Translations under genes and position numbers: made by a program
Part shown: positions 1 through 6,719 of the stretch, one piece after another
Layout of the letters: the number at the start of each line of letters is the position of its first letter
Position numbering within the stretch: position 1 is the stretch's first letter
The notes under the pieces: generated by a model
Database searches by the model: none
Told to the model about the DNA's origin: nothing
What the model saw: the letters and a program-made list of their open reading frames with translations, nothing else
IMG/VR virus record: IMGVR_UViG_3300027821_000007
Location: 1 to 64,000 of that record
Strand: one strand, 5' to 3'
Source: a virus
DNA: 64,000 bases

Positions 1-407
1 TAGCCGCCACGGTCCTCACGCCCGCCGCGATCGTCGCGGCCGCCGCCGCCCTCACTGCTCGCTTTGCTGTCGACGAGCTGCAGTTCGCCGCGGTATTGCC
101 GCAGCACCACCTCGGTGGTGTAGACCTCGATGCCGTCCTTGTTCGTGTACTTGCGAGTTTCGTTCTGGCCCTCGAGGTAGACCTTGGAGCCTTTGTGCAG
201 GTACTTCTCGGCTACCTCGCCCAGTCGCTCGTTGAAGATGACGACACGGTGCCACTCGGTGCGCTCCTTGCGCTCGCCCGACTGCTTGTCGTTCCACTGC
301 TCGGAGGTGGCCACCGACAGGGTGACGATCTTGCCGATGGTGCTGCTGCGGACCTCGGGGTCGGCGCCCAGGTTACCCAGGATGATGACCTTGTTTATGC
401 CAGCCAT
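1..407 (-). CDS. ssb: Single-stranded DNA-binding protein (SSB), 3' end cut by window
   Basis: Binds ssDNA during phage replication and recombination. The protein starts MAGINKVIILGNLGADPEVR, the classic SSB OB-fold start, and continues with EWHRVVIFNERLGEVAEKYL and KVYLEGQNETRKYT, all recognisable SSB strands. After about residue 110 it becomes a Gly/Asp/Arg-rich flexible tail, cut at position 1, so the acidic tip is not seen. It follows, on the same strand, an unknown 96-residue gene and an ERF annealing protein: a recombination operon. The start at 407 is the only ATG that gives the full N-terminal strand. Confidence 0.95.
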   Translation of the reverse strand, partial: MAGINKVIILGNLGADPEVRSSTIGKIVTLSVATSEQWNDKQSGERKERTEWHRVVIFNERLGEVAEKYLHKGSKVYLEGQNETRKYTNKDGIEVYTTEVVLRQYRGELQLVDSKASSEGGGGRDDRGGREDRGG

Positions 408-429
408 GGATGTCTCCGTTGTTGGGGGT

Positions 430-720
430 TCAGTCGAACTTGACCGGGAGCGCTGCCTTCATCGCGGCGATCCAGGCATCGAGGTCGCGGCCGGCCTGGG
501 CAAGCCCTTTCTCGGAGCGCTTGTAGGCCGGCTTGTGCAGGAGCTTCTCGGCAAAAAGGCGCATGTTGGTGGGACTGTAGGCGCGGTTCACCGGCAGCCC
601 GGTCTTGAGGTAGAAGCTCATTGCCGAGCGCACCACGACGGCAGCGAAGAAGTTGGTGGCGTCTTCGCCGTGGAAAACGGTGGTGCCATCTTTCACCTCG
701 ACATAGCTGTCGTCGATCAT
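430..720 (-). CDS. Hypothetical protein between ERF and SSB genes
   Basis: 96 residues, starting MIDDSYVEVKDGTTVFHGED. It has a mixed alpha/beta N-terminus (ATNFFAAVVVRSAMSFYLKTG) and a helical, Lys/Ala-rich C-terminus. No family recognised. It sits 9 bp after the ERF gene and 22 bp before ssb on the same strand, so it is probably co-transcribed and may help recombination or replication; that is inference from position only. Confidence 0.75.
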   Translation of the reverse strand: MIDDSYVEVKDGTTVFHGEDATNFFAAVVVRSAMSFYLKTGLPVNRAYSPTNMRLFAEKLLHKPAYKRSEKGLAQAGRDLDAWIAAMKAALPVKFD

Positions 721-729
721 GGCGCTCTC

Positions 730-1485
730 CTATGCCCCCTGCGGTTCGGGCGGAGCGACGTCCCAGCGGTCCTGGTAGTCGTCCCTCAGGAGATTGTAGA
801 TCTGGTCGGAGCACCCGTTGAGCAGGACGGCGTTCGCGCGCCACAGCCTGTCGGCGTCGGAGCGGTTCACCGCGGCGCGCAGCCGGTGGCGAAAGGCGCG
901 CAGGTCGCCGTCGAGCGGTTCGTCGGGCGGCTCGTCGGCCTGCGGCGCCATCGCTTCGGGCGGCAGGTCGTCGCGGGGATCGTCGTGCCGGGGAGCGAAC
1001 GGCTCGGTCGGCGGCGGCCGTTTGGGCGGCTCGAAATCGTCGCGGTCGCGCTCTATGTCGGCGACGTCTGAGGGGATTTTAAACAGTGCGATACTGTATT
1101 GTTTTAATGCACTGGTCAACGCCTTGGCCGTTGCTTTATCGTCATAACTACCAGCTCGAAACTGGAACCGGCAGGCGGCGGAATACGACCCGATGTTGAT
1201 CACCGCCTGCTCTTCGCAGTAGGCGTCAAACTCGTATTTCATGATCAATATCCCGCCGATCACGGCGCGGCTGATCTCGCGCGGCGACAGCACCAGCTTG
1301 TGCTTGACCATGGCATCCTGCACATGAGCCATCAAGACCGTTGCTTCGACGAAACGATACTTATGCTCTTTATTGGTCCCGGACTTGGGAACCTCCTCGA
1401 CCTCGCGCATGACGCCCACGATCGCCTGGGCCACCTTGGGGGCGCCTTCAGGCGGAACGAAGATGGGCCGGACGATGTCGCTCAT
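730..1485 (-). CDS. ERF-family single-strand annealing protein
   Basis: Phage recombinases of the ERF family anneal complementary ssDNA and work with SSB. The 251-residue product has the family pattern: VAQAIVGVMREVEEVPKSG, then the NKEHKYRFVEA strand (about residues 38-48), a hydrophobic beta core, and the DDKATAKALTSALKQYSIAL segment (about 113-132) matching the conserved 'D.KA..KAL..A.KY' helix. The last 110 residues are acidic and proline-rich with a short helical end. The start MSDIVRPIFVPPEG follows GGAGG at good spacing; upstream in-frame sequence overlaps a terminator and is unlikely to be coding. Confidence 0.85.
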   Translation of the reverse strand: MSDIVRPIFVPPEGAPKVAQAIVGVMREVEEVPKSGTNKEHKYRFVEATVLMAHVQDAMVKHKLVLSPREISRAVIGGILIMKYEFDAYCEEQAVINIGSYSAACRFQFRAGSYDDKATAKALTSALKQYSIALFKIPSDVADIERDRDDFEPPKRPPPTEPFAPRHDDPRDDLPPEAMAPQADEPPDEPLDGDLRAFRHRLRAAVNRSDADRLWRANAVLLNGCSDQIYNLLRDDYQDRWDVAPPEPQGA

Positions 1486-1500
1486 CGGTGCCTCCAATGC

Positions 1501-1534
1501 AAAACCGCCCCGCCCCGGAATGGGACGAGGCGGC
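1501..1534 (-). terminator. Rho-independent terminator
   Basis: On the minus strand a 12-bp G/C-rich stem (CCGCCTCGTCCC with GGGGCGGGGCGG) is followed by TTTT. It lies after the small membrane gene at 1542 and just before the ERF start, so ERF probably has its own promoter or relies on read-through. Confidence 0.8.
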
Positions 1535-1541
1535 CTGGGAT

Positions 1542-1679
1542 TTAAAAAAGCGACGTCACGGCACGCCACGCTAGCCACACCGCCAGCGCTACAAGGAGGA
1601 GCTCGACCAGGACCTGACCCAGGGCCCGGCCGAAAGCCTCACGGAAACTCGGGCGGGGTGTCGGCGTCGGCTTATTCAT
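1542..1679 (-). CDS. Small single-pass membrane protein
   Basis: 45 residues. A basic, proline-rich start (MNKPTPTPRPSFREAFGRAL) is followed by one strong transmembrane helix (LVELLLVALAVWLAWRAV) and a very short tail. The ATG at 1679 follows GGAGG at 8-nt spacing. Function unknown; tiny membrane proteins recur in this genome. Confidence 0.65.
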   Translation of the reverse strand: MNKPTPTPRPSFREAFGRALGQVLVELLLVALAVWLAWRAVTSLF

Positions 1680-1890
1680 GCCAGCACCCTCCATGATCCA
1701 CCGCCCACATATGGCCCCGGCCTCGCCTTCAGGTAGGGAGTTGCCAGTAATATAGCTGGGGATAACTAAGCACATTAGGCTGGCCCACTCCCTGACCGAA
1801 GGTGTAAAAACCGATACCACGATGATGTGCCGGGTTACAAGAGGAAATCGCGCGCGCCGCTCAGATTAGTCCCGGGCCACCCAACGCACA

Positions 1891-1921
1891 ACGCCCCCCG
1901 GCCGCATGGGCCGAGGGGCGT
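1891..1921 (-). terminator. Terminator-like hairpin after methylase-fold gene
   Basis: 13-bp stem (ACGCCCCTCGGCC / GGCCGGGGGGCGT) with a CATG loop and a weak T-rich tail, 4 bp past the stop codon at 1925. Confidence 0.65.
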
Positions 1922-1924
1922 TTG

Positions 1925-2857
1925 TCAGGGCAGCGACGAGACCGCATCGTCGGCAATGATCTTCCATTGCATGATGCCGGGTCGCTGGATCGGGATCTCC
2001 GGCAACGCCGGATCGGGAGGGATGGGGTCTGGAGCCATGATGGCGATCGGCGCCTCGGCCACGGGCTCCTGGGCAATTCGCTCCGGCAGCTCGTGCTGAT
2101 CAGAAACCTGATCTACAAGCCCGGAGACCTGATCCAGTAGCTCCATGGCGTCGGCCGACGCCCGCTTGGCGTTCCAGCCATCCATCACGTGCATCGGCGT
2201 GTACCAATGCTCCTCCATTTTCGTGCTCAGGGCATTGCCCCGATAAACGATTGCCGGAATGCCCAACAGCGACAGGTGCACGTACGTCATGTGGACGCAG
2301 TGCGGATCTATGTCGACCGCCGAGACATGCAGGTGTTTCTGGAAATTTATGCCTTCATCCTTCAGGACCTTGGCCGCAGCCAGGACCATTCCACCGGCAC
2401 CGCAGCAGGGCTCCATCACAGTGATGAAGCCCTTGCGGCCCATGACTTTGCGGATGTCTTCACCCGAACAGAGGTTCATCTTGGCCATCATCAGGCAGAG
2501 ATGGAATGGCGAGAAGAACTGTCCCCAGTGCTTCATGGCGCTCGCGCTGCCGAGCTCGAGCCGCGACATGATCGCCTGCAAAGGCGGTTCGTCGAAGTCC
2601 TGCATGGCCAGCGAGAGCAGCGCCATCATCTCAGCCATCTTGCGGGCTTCCTCTTTCGAGTATTTGCCCACGATGGTCATGTAGCGAGCCTCGCGTTCGT
2701 CATATTGTCTGATGTCGACGGAATTGGAGATAGCTAATGCGCACATCTCCACCCAGTCGCAAAACACATGGTCGACGCGGTGACGGGAGTCGAAGGAATT
2801 CAGGGTCCGCGCCAACTCATCCAGAGGAGGGCGCGTGACTTTTTGCAGCTTTGACAT
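1925..2857 (-). CDS. N-6 adenine DNA methylase-fold protein lacking the NPPY motif
   Basis: 310 residues. It belongs to the phage/plasmid 'N-6 DNA methylase' group: GQFFSPFHLCLMMAKM (112-127), the SAM-binding loop VMEPCCGAGG (147-156), and SAVDIDPHCVHM (179-190), which resembles the second nucleotide-binding strand. The catalytic NPPY/NPPF (motif IV) expected next is not visible; the fold ends with GNALSTKMEEHWYTPMH. The C-terminal 80 residues are Pro/Ala-rich. Known relatives are annotated as methyltransferases but are often equally short, so it may bind SAM or DNA without methylating. It is the first gene after a leader element and ends at a terminator-like hairpin. Confidence 0.75.
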   Translation of the reverse strand: MSKLQKVTRPPLDELARTLNSFDSRHRVDHVFCDWVEMCALAISNSVDIRQYDEREARYMTIVGKYSKEEARKMAEMMALLSLAMQDFDEPPLQAIMSRLELGSASAMKHWGQFFSPFHLCLMMAKMNLCSGEDIRKVMGRKGFITVMEPCCGAGGMVLAAAKVLKDEGINFQKHLHVSAVDIDPHCVHMTYVHLSLLGIPAIVYRGNALSTKMEEHWYTPMHVMDGWNAKRASADAMELLDQVSGLVDQVSDQHELPERIAQEPVAEAPIAIMAPDPIPPDPALPEIPIQRPGIMQWKIIADDAVSSLP

Positions 2858-2912
2858 GGTTGATGTCTCTCTGCCGGGCGGGATTGCCCGGAACCTTGCG
2901 GTTTCGGCATCA
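2858..2912 (-). promoter_or_regulatory. Three-way-junction leader RNA, copy 1 (variant)
   Basis: Lies directly before the ATG at 2857. Closing stem TGATG/CATCA, a GNRA-capped hairpin AACC-GCAA-GGTT, a second hairpin CCGGGC/GCCCGG, and the conserved CAGAGAGA. The order of parts differs from the other copies and the closing stem has a different sequence, but pairing is kept. Confidence 0.65.
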
Positions 2913-2920
2913 GGACGACG

Positions 2921-2950
2921 AAAGCCCCGCCGCCTCGCGGCAACGGGGCT
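2921..2950 (-). terminator. Terminator hairpin
   Basis: Minus-strand AGCCCCGTTGCCGCG/CGGCGGGGCT stem followed by TTCG. It closes the 2969-3172 gene just before leader copy 1. Confidence 0.6.
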
Positions 2951-2968
2951 GGAAAACCCTTACACGGT

Positions 2969-3172
2969 TCAGTCGCCTATTGTTCTCGAAAGCGAAAATT
3001 CGGACAGCACCTCCATCACCTCGTGCGGCTCGGGACAACCCTGGTTTTCCAGAGCGTCCCTAAAGTCGAAGAGCCGACGAATGATGCGTGTCTTGGTTCG
3101 CATTGATGGGGGATCGAGCATGGCGAGCAGCAGGCCGTGCAAGGCTTCCGTTGTGGTCGTCTTTTTGGCCAT
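2969..3172 (-). CDS. Hypothetical protein, 67 aa
   Basis: Small, mainly helical protein: basic N-terminus (MAKKTTTTEALHGLLLAML), an Arg-rich segment TKTRIIRRLFDFRDALE and an acidic C-terminus. Family not recognised. It has its own leader RNA and terminator, so it forms a one-gene cassette like its neighbours. Confidence 0.7.
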   Translation of the reverse strand: MAKKTTTTEALHGLLLAMLDPPSMRTKTRIIRRLFDFRDALENQGCPEPHEVMEVLSEFSLSRTIGD

Positions 3173-3239
3173 GGGATGACCTTTCGCCGGACTGTCAGGC
3201 CGGCTCTCTGCCGCACAGGATTGCCCTGTGCGAAAGGTC
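3173..3239 (-). promoter_or_regulatory. Three-way-junction leader RNA, copy 2
   Basis: Best-formed copy. Closing stem GACCTTTCG/CGAAAGGTC (9 bp), hairpin 1 GCACAGG/CCTGTGC, linker GGCAGAGA, hairpin 2 GCCGG-CCTGACAGT-CCGGC, then the start codon 5 nt on. The AAAGG of the closing stem is the Shine-Dalgarno sequence. Confidence 0.85.
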
Positions 3240-3277
3240 GGGAAGGAACCCGCGCCGGTGAGGGCGCGGGCCCAGTT

Positions 3278-3427
3278 TCAGATGCCGTGCAGCTTTTTGA
3301 ACTTCTTGAGGTCTTGCAGCGATCTGCTCGATGCGCTCGACCTCTGCTGCAGCTTCTTGAGGAGTTGCGGCCCAACGACGGGCCCGTACTTCTTTATGAA
3401 GCTTTTCAGAGTGCGGATGATTTCCAC
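3278..3427 (-). CDS. Possible small basic helical protein, 49 aa
   Basis: An open frame ends with TGA at 3278 and encodes a Lys/Leu/Gln-rich amphipathic sequence (RTLKSFIKKYGPVVGPQLLK). A perfect AAAGGAGG lies at 3428-3435, preceded by a CCCGGG/CCCGGG hairpin. The start is unclear: GTG at 3427 overlaps the ribosome-binding site and no ATG is in frame, so a downstream ATC or CTG could be used. It fills an otherwise empty stretch with its own terminator. Confidence 0.4.
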   Translation of the reverse strand: MEIIRTLKSFIKKYGPVVGPQLLKKLQQRSSASSRSLQDLKKFKKLHGI

Positions 3428-3487
3428 CTCCTTTCACCCGGGTTGTTCCCGGGATCATCTGCCCCGCGGTGCGGGGAAGGCGCCCGC

Positions 3488-3727
3488 TTACGCGGGCGTC
3501 GGCTTCTTGCTGACGATGCGGCAATAGGGCTCTTCGCATTCGATCCATACCCGGGCCCCGCTCTTGAGCGGGGTGTCCGGCGCATAGACCACGCGCGCCT
3601 GGCCCTCGATCTCGACCTCCGAGGCCGAGATGCGCCGTCCGTTTCGCATGATGCTGATGGGTGGGGTGCGGTCGCCAGATTTCTGGTTCGCCGCTATGAT
3701 ATGGCGATTGATGTAGATCTTTGCCAT
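3488..3727 (-). CDS. Hypothetical beta-rich phage protein, 79 aa
   Basis: Begins MAKIYINRHIIAANQKSGDR and ends with the strand-rich segment VVYAPDTPLKSGARVWIECE. Similar small 'IYVNRHVIA...GARVWIET' proteins are, as I recall, common in phages and plasmids but have no known role. It starts 4 nt after the stop of the upstream 3732-3944 gene, so translation is probably coupled. The stop codon lies inside a terminator-like GCCCGC/GCGGGC hairpin. Confidence 0.75.
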   Translation of the reverse strand: MAKIYINRHIIAANQKSGDRTPPISIMRNGRRISASEVEIEGQARVVYAPDTPLKSGARVWIECEEPYCRIVSKKPTPA

Positions 3728-3731
3728 AGCG

Positions 3732-3944
3732 TTACTCTTTCAGGAAAGGGTTTGGATCTTCAGGAATGAAAGCGCGCTGATACAGCCGGGCAATTTCTTC
3801 CATTGCGAGGATCACGGTGAACACCGCGTTGGTGCCATCCGGCCCAAGGCCGATGACTTCCATCTCGACGCCCCACCGATCGGCCCCGACAAAACGGACC
3901 GTGCCGGCTTCCAACAACTTTCTATCGCGTTGCTTGATGATCAT
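3732..3944 (-). CDS. Hypothetical protein, 70 aa
   Basis: Starts MIIKQRDRKLLEAGTVRFVG and continues with a beta-strand-like core (GVEMEVIGLGPDGTNAVFTV) and an acidic end. Family unknown. First gene of a two-gene cassette with 3488-3727, controlled by leader copy 3. Confidence 0.7.
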   Translation of the reverse strand: MIIKQRDRKLLEAGTVRFVGADRWGVEMEVIGLGPDGTNAVFTVILAMEEIARLYQRAFIPEDPNPFLKE

Positions 3945-4004
3945 GGTTTGCCTTTCGCCGGCATGCAGCCGGCTCTCTGCCGTGCGGGGATCCGCACGAA
4001 AGGC
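3945..4004 (-). promoter_or_regulatory. Three-way-junction leader RNA, copy 3
   Basis: GCCTTTC/GAAAGGC closing stem, hairpin 1 GTGCGG-ATCC-CCGCAC, GGCAGAGA, hairpin 2 GCCGGC-TGCAT-GCCGGC, then AAACC and ATG. A GCCCGC/GCGGGC hairpin holding the previous gene's TAG stop directly abuts the 5' side. Confidence 0.85.
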
Positions 4005-4009
4005 GCCCG

Positions 4010-4342
4010 CTAAGCGGGCGTCCCGAAAACCACCTGTCCTGGGAACAGGTAGTCTTCTGCTTCTTCATCGTCGGGCTTCATGCCTGATGAGTTGTCGAGG
4101 CAGTTCTCGAGGACGACTTCCGCCGCCTCGACCAACTCCGCGTCCAGCAGTACCGTGTAGGGAAAGGTCGGTACGTTGCTGTCCGGGTAGCCGGTCTCCT
4201 CGATCAACCTCAGCAGCGCATCGGCCCGGGCGATCTCGAACGGGTCCGCGTTGTCGCGGACGACCTCCTCCATCCCCTCGGCCATGCTGTGAAAGACACA
4301 GAGGGCGCGAGGGTCGGGGAAGGTGATGATGTTGGCTGGCAT
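4010..4342 (-). CDS. Hypothetical acidic protein, 110 aa
   Basis: MPANIITFPDPRALCVFHSM start, then a long acidic helical region (VVRDNADPFEIARADALLRL) and a Glu/Asp-rich C-terminus. No family recognised. Acidic small early phage proteins are often inhibitors of host proteins, but nothing here proves that. One-gene cassette with its own leader. Confidence 0.7.
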   Translation of the reverse strand: MPANIITFPDPRALCVFHSMAEGMEEVVRDNADPFEIARADALLRLIEETGYPDSNVPTFPYTVLLDAELVEAAEVVLENCLDNSSGMKPDDEEAEDYLFPGQVVFGTPA

Positions 4343-4402
4343 TGGGTTTGCCTTTCGCCGCGATCAGGCGGCTCTCTGCCGGACCCAGCGGGGCCGGAAG
4401 GC
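4343..4402 (-). promoter_or_regulatory. Three-way-junction leader RNA, copy 4
   Basis: GCCTT/AAGGC closing stem, hairpin 1 CCGGCCC-CGCT-GGGTCCGG, CAGAGA, hairpin 2 GCCGC-CTGATC-GCGGC, then AAACCCA and ATG. Preceded by a CCTGCGC/GCGCAGG hairpin after the upstream gene. Confidence 0.85.
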
Positions 4403-4430
4403 ACCTGCGCTGTCGGGCGCAGGGCCGGGC

Positions 4431-4655
4431 TTAGTAATGCGTGAGGCGATAGCTGAACTGCGCCTCGGGGAGGTTCTTCAGCATGGTCATAAGCCGACCC
4501 TCGGCCCACATGTCGATCCGCTCCATCGGGGCATCGCCAGGGAATGGCGCCTCCTCGATGCAATAGAGAACGAACACGTGGTCGGCTGGCGAACGGACCA
4601 TGAAGGTCACGTACCAGCGTGTCGCGGCGTCGGAACAGGTGATATTGATTGCCAT
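4431..4655 (-). CDS. Hypothetical protein, 74 aa
   Basis: Begins MAINITCSDAATRWYVTFMV and has a beta-rich N-half and a helical C-half. The start at 4655 lies 4 nt after the TAG of the upstream gene (coupled translation); longer in-frame starts would run through that gene. Family unknown. Confidence 0.7.
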   Translation of the reverse strand: MAINITCSDAATRWYVTFMVRSPADHVFVLYCIEEAPFPGDAPMERIDMWAEGRLMTMLKNLPEAQFSYRLTHY

Positions 4656-4659
4656 CGCA

Positions 4660-4884
4660 CTACCACTGCCAGTTGGATGGAAGTCTCTTGTGGAGATCAT
4701 CGCATCGTTTTTCGAAATACAGGGCGTCGTTGATCTGGCCCGCAACCCGCATCAACATCGCCGCCCGCTTGTTGTGGGCGAAATCGAGCAGCACTTGCAG
4801 GTGGGTGGCGAAATCCGCCAGGTCCTCCGGCATCATGTTGTCCGCATTGATGTTGTCGAGGTCGTAGGCGAACGCGTTCGCCAT
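4660..4884 (-). CDS. Hypothetical helical protein, 74 aa
   Basis: All-helical product with Asp/Asn-rich N-terminus (MANAFAYDLDNINADNMMPE) and two predicted helices (LADFATHLQVLLDFAHNKRA). Family unknown. First gene of a two-gene cassette under leader copy 5. Confidence 0.7.
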   Translation of the reverse strand: MANAFAYDLDNINADNMMPEDLADFATHLQVLLDFAHNKRAAMLMRVAGQINDALYFEKRCDDLHKRLPSNWQW

Positions 4885-4946
4885 GGAATTTCCTTTCGCC
4901 CAGTCAGGGGCTCTCTGCCGGTCGCCGTTATGGGCCGGGAGGAAAT
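4885..4946 (-). promoter_or_regulatory. Three-way-junction leader RNA, copy 5
   Basis: Closing stem changed to ATTTCCT/AGGAAAT with compensatory substitutions. Hairpin 1 CCGG..CCGG with an ATAAC loop, CAGAGA, hairpin 2 GCCC-CTGACT-GGGC. Start codon follows AATTCC. Confidence 0.8.
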
Positions 4947-4953
4947 GAGTGAT

Positions 4954-4974
4954 GGTGGGGGCATCGCCCCCACC
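4954..4974 (-). terminator. Strong terminator hairpin
   Basis: GGTGGGGGC-GAT-GCCCCCACC, 9-bp stem, immediately after the 4977-5312 gene. The following tail is only weakly T-rich (ATCACTCATTT). Confidence 0.65.
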
Positions 4975-4976
4975 AG

Positions 4977-5312
4977 CTAGGACGCGCTAATCGTGTGTTC
5001 GAGAAACACCGCCATGCAGTGAACCAACCGCTTCCGCCGCGCTTCAAAATCCTTGGCCGGAATGCTGCGAATGTTCGCCAGCAATTTGTGGGTTTCCTCG
5101 AGCAACACAACAGCCGCGATGATGTCCTTGGCTGCAAGCGCGGTTCGCTCCGCGTCTTCAGCCCGATATTTCAGGTCGTTATGGTCCGTCTGGTTTACGT
5201 CGTTGGCTCGCGCATCGGCCAACTCGTGCAACCGGTCAGCCTGCGCATCGGCAAGGATGACCAGTTCGTCGAGAAGCTCCATGCTGATCACGACGACTTT
5301 CTGGTGGGACAT
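4977..5312 (-). CDS. Hypothetical coiled-coil-like protein, 111 aa
   Basis: MSHQKVVVISMELLDELVIL start, then a long charged helix (residues about 10-80) rich in Ala/Asp/Glu/Lys that could form a coiled coil, and a basic patch DFEARRKRLVHC near the end. The ATG at 5312 follows leader copy 6; the longer in-frame extension only reads through the leader. Family unknown. Confidence 0.7.
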   Translation of the reverse strand: MSHQKVVVISMELLDELVILADAQADRLHELADARANDVNQTDHNDLKYRAEDAERTALAAKDIIAAVVLLEETHKLLANIRSIPAKDFEARRKRLVHCMAVFLEHTISAS

Positions 5313-5372
5313 TCGGTGCCTTTCGCCGCAGTCAGGCGGCTCTCTGCCGGTTGCCGTTATGGGCCGGAAGGC
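5313..5372 (-). promoter_or_regulatory. Three-way-junction leader RNA, copy 6
   Basis: GCCTT/AAGGC stem, hairpin 1 CCGG-CCCATAACGGCAA-CCGG, CAGAGA, hairpin 2 GCCGC-CTGACT-GCGGC, then ACCGA and ATG. Confidence 0.85.
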
Positions 5373-5389
5373 AGCGATAGGCGGGCGCG

Positions 5390-5689
5390 TCACTCGGACG
5401 CGCCGCCGTCATCAGTGGGGTGAATTCGCCACGGCGGGTCGACGAAAATGCGCTGGTTCCGGTGTTCCGGCTCCAGCGTGTGCTTGGTGATCATGCGCGG
5501 GATGAGCTCATCGAACTTCGTGTGCATCACGTGCACCTGTCCCTTCGTGAGAAACTCGTCCCACATACACCGGAACGGGTCCGGGTCCGGGGACCCCCGC
5601 TTAGCACTGTCCATGCGTTCGTCGCGCTTGTCGGCGACCTTCTCCAAGGTCATCCGCAACCGGCGTGGATACTTCTTCGGTTTGGCCAT
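5390..5689 (-). CDS. Hypothetical basic protein, 99 aa
   Basis: Strongly basic N-terminus (MAKPKKYPRRLRMTLEKVAD), then a helical, His-containing region (GQVHVMHTKFDELIPRMITK) and an acidic tail. The TGA stop sits inside a GGCGCGTC/GACGCGCC hairpin. It could bind nucleic acid, judged on charge only. Family unknown. Confidence 0.7.
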   Translation of the reverse strand: MAKPKKYPRRLRMTLEKVADKRDERMDSAKRGSPDPDPFRCMWDEFLTKGQVHVMHTKFDELIPRMITKHTLEPEHRNQRIFVDPPWRIHPTDDGGASE

Positions 5690-5750
5690 GTTTGGCTTTC
5701 GCCGGCACACAGGCCGGCTCTCTGCCGGACCCGTCATGGGGCCGGAAGCC
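5690..5750 (-). promoter_or_regulatory. Three-way-junction leader RNA, copy 7
   Basis: GGCTT/AAGCC closing stem (C-G to G-C change kept paired), hairpin 1 CCGGCCC/GGGTCCGG, CAGAGA, hairpin 2 GCCGGC-CTGTGT-GCCGGC, then AAAC and ATG. Confidence 0.85.
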
Positions 5751-5788
5751 AGTCGAGATGGACGCGGGAGCTTGCGCCCCCGCGCCGC

Positions 5789-6610
5789 TCAGGCGTCGAG
5801 ATCCTCGATCGCCTTGTGAACGACCGCTGACCGCTTGTCGATTTCGTCCTCGACGGACCCGAGGTCGGGAAACATGCCGCGGATCGCGGCGACCTGATGG
5901 TCGATCATCTTGATCACGTCATGCAGGTTTTCCCGCTCGGCCTCGTCACGCACCTTGAGCGCGTTGGCGACGAACTCGGCGGCCCAGGGCCGCAAGAAAC
6001 CACGCGGATGCTTGAGCGGATGGTTCTCCAGATTAGCCAGAATCGTGCGGCGGATATTGGTGCAGATCTCCATGTAGGCCGCATTGAGGCGCCCACCCGG
6101 CTTGACGACTTCGTCGTCCTGCGTGGTCGGCCACTCCTTCATGGTGAAGATGTCCCTGATCGGGACGCCCTGGAGCACGGACAGCGTGTCAGCCGCGGCC
6201 CACCGGAATATCTCCTGGTAGTCCTCGGGGATGTCCGCATCCTTGATGGTGTTCCCCAGCGCATGCAGGATCTCGGCACGCCCGACCATCTCGTCAGGAC
6301 GCCCGCCGCCAAAAGCGATCAGGGCGCGCTGGTGATAGGCCAGTCGCTCGACCTCCACGATGCGTTGCATATGAGGCTGGTTGGGGAAACTTCTCCAGGT
6401 CACCAGAGGGCCGGCGAGGATCGCCGATTGCTTTTCGGCAACCGGCCTGCTGAACCCGAGCATCGCGTGAATGTCGCGAAATAGGGACAGGCTCTCGGGC
6501 GGCACGCCATAGAGGGCACACTCCGCGAGCACGAGCGCGAAGAAATCGCTTTCCTTCGCGGTCTGCATCAGAGGGTTCCGGAGCATTCGGATGATGTCTG
6601 TTGATGGCAT
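5789..6610 (-). CDS. Hypothetical protein, 273 aa
   Basis: Largest gene of this block, predominantly alpha-helical, starting MPSTDIIRMLRNPLMQTAKE. No motif or family recognised; no signal peptide or membrane segment. It ends at a GCGGGGGC-GCAA-GCTCCCGC hairpin and is preceded by leader copy 8. Confidence 0.75.
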   Translation of the reverse strand: MPSTDIIRMLRNPLMQTAKESDFFALVLAECALYGVPPESLSLFRDIHAMLGFSRPVAEKQSAILAGPLVTWRSFPNQPHMQRIVEVERLAYHQRALIAFGGGRPDEMVGRAEILHALGNTIKDADIPEDYQEIFRWAAADTLSVLQGVPIRDIFTMKEWPTTQDDEVVKPGGRLNAAYMEICTNIRRTILANLENHPLKHPRGFLRPWAAEFVANALKVRDEAERENLHDVIKMIDHQVAAIRGMFPDLGSVEDEIDKRSAVVHKAIEDLDA

Positions 6611-6675
6611 TGGTTTGCCTTTCTCCCGGGTATGCAGCCGGGTTCTCTGCCGTGCGGGGGATCCGCACGAGAGGC
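6611..6675 (-). promoter_or_regulatory. Three-way-junction leader RNA, copy 8
   Basis: GCCT..TC/GA..AGGC stem with one mismatch, hairpin 1 GTGCGG/CCGCAC, GGCAGAGA, hairpin 2 CCCGG/CCGGG with a CTGCATAC loop, then AAACCA and ATG. Confidence 0.8.
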
Positions 6676-6686
6676 AAAAGCGTGAA

Positions 6687-6716
6687 GGGGTCCCAACGAG
6701 CGTATCGCTGGGACCC
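6687..6716 (-). terminator. Rho-independent terminator
   Basis: GGGTCCCA..TGGGACCC stem extended by a GCGA/CGT inner stem, followed on the minus strand by CTTCACGCTTTT, right after the gene at 6720. Confidence 0.75.
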
Positions 6717-6719
6717 GGT

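Noticed and set aside
184-1071. Plus-strand frames opposite SSB and ERF genes (up to 295 codons)
   Set aside because: Shadows of GC-rich minus-strand genes with recognised domains; no family match, no ribosome-binding site.
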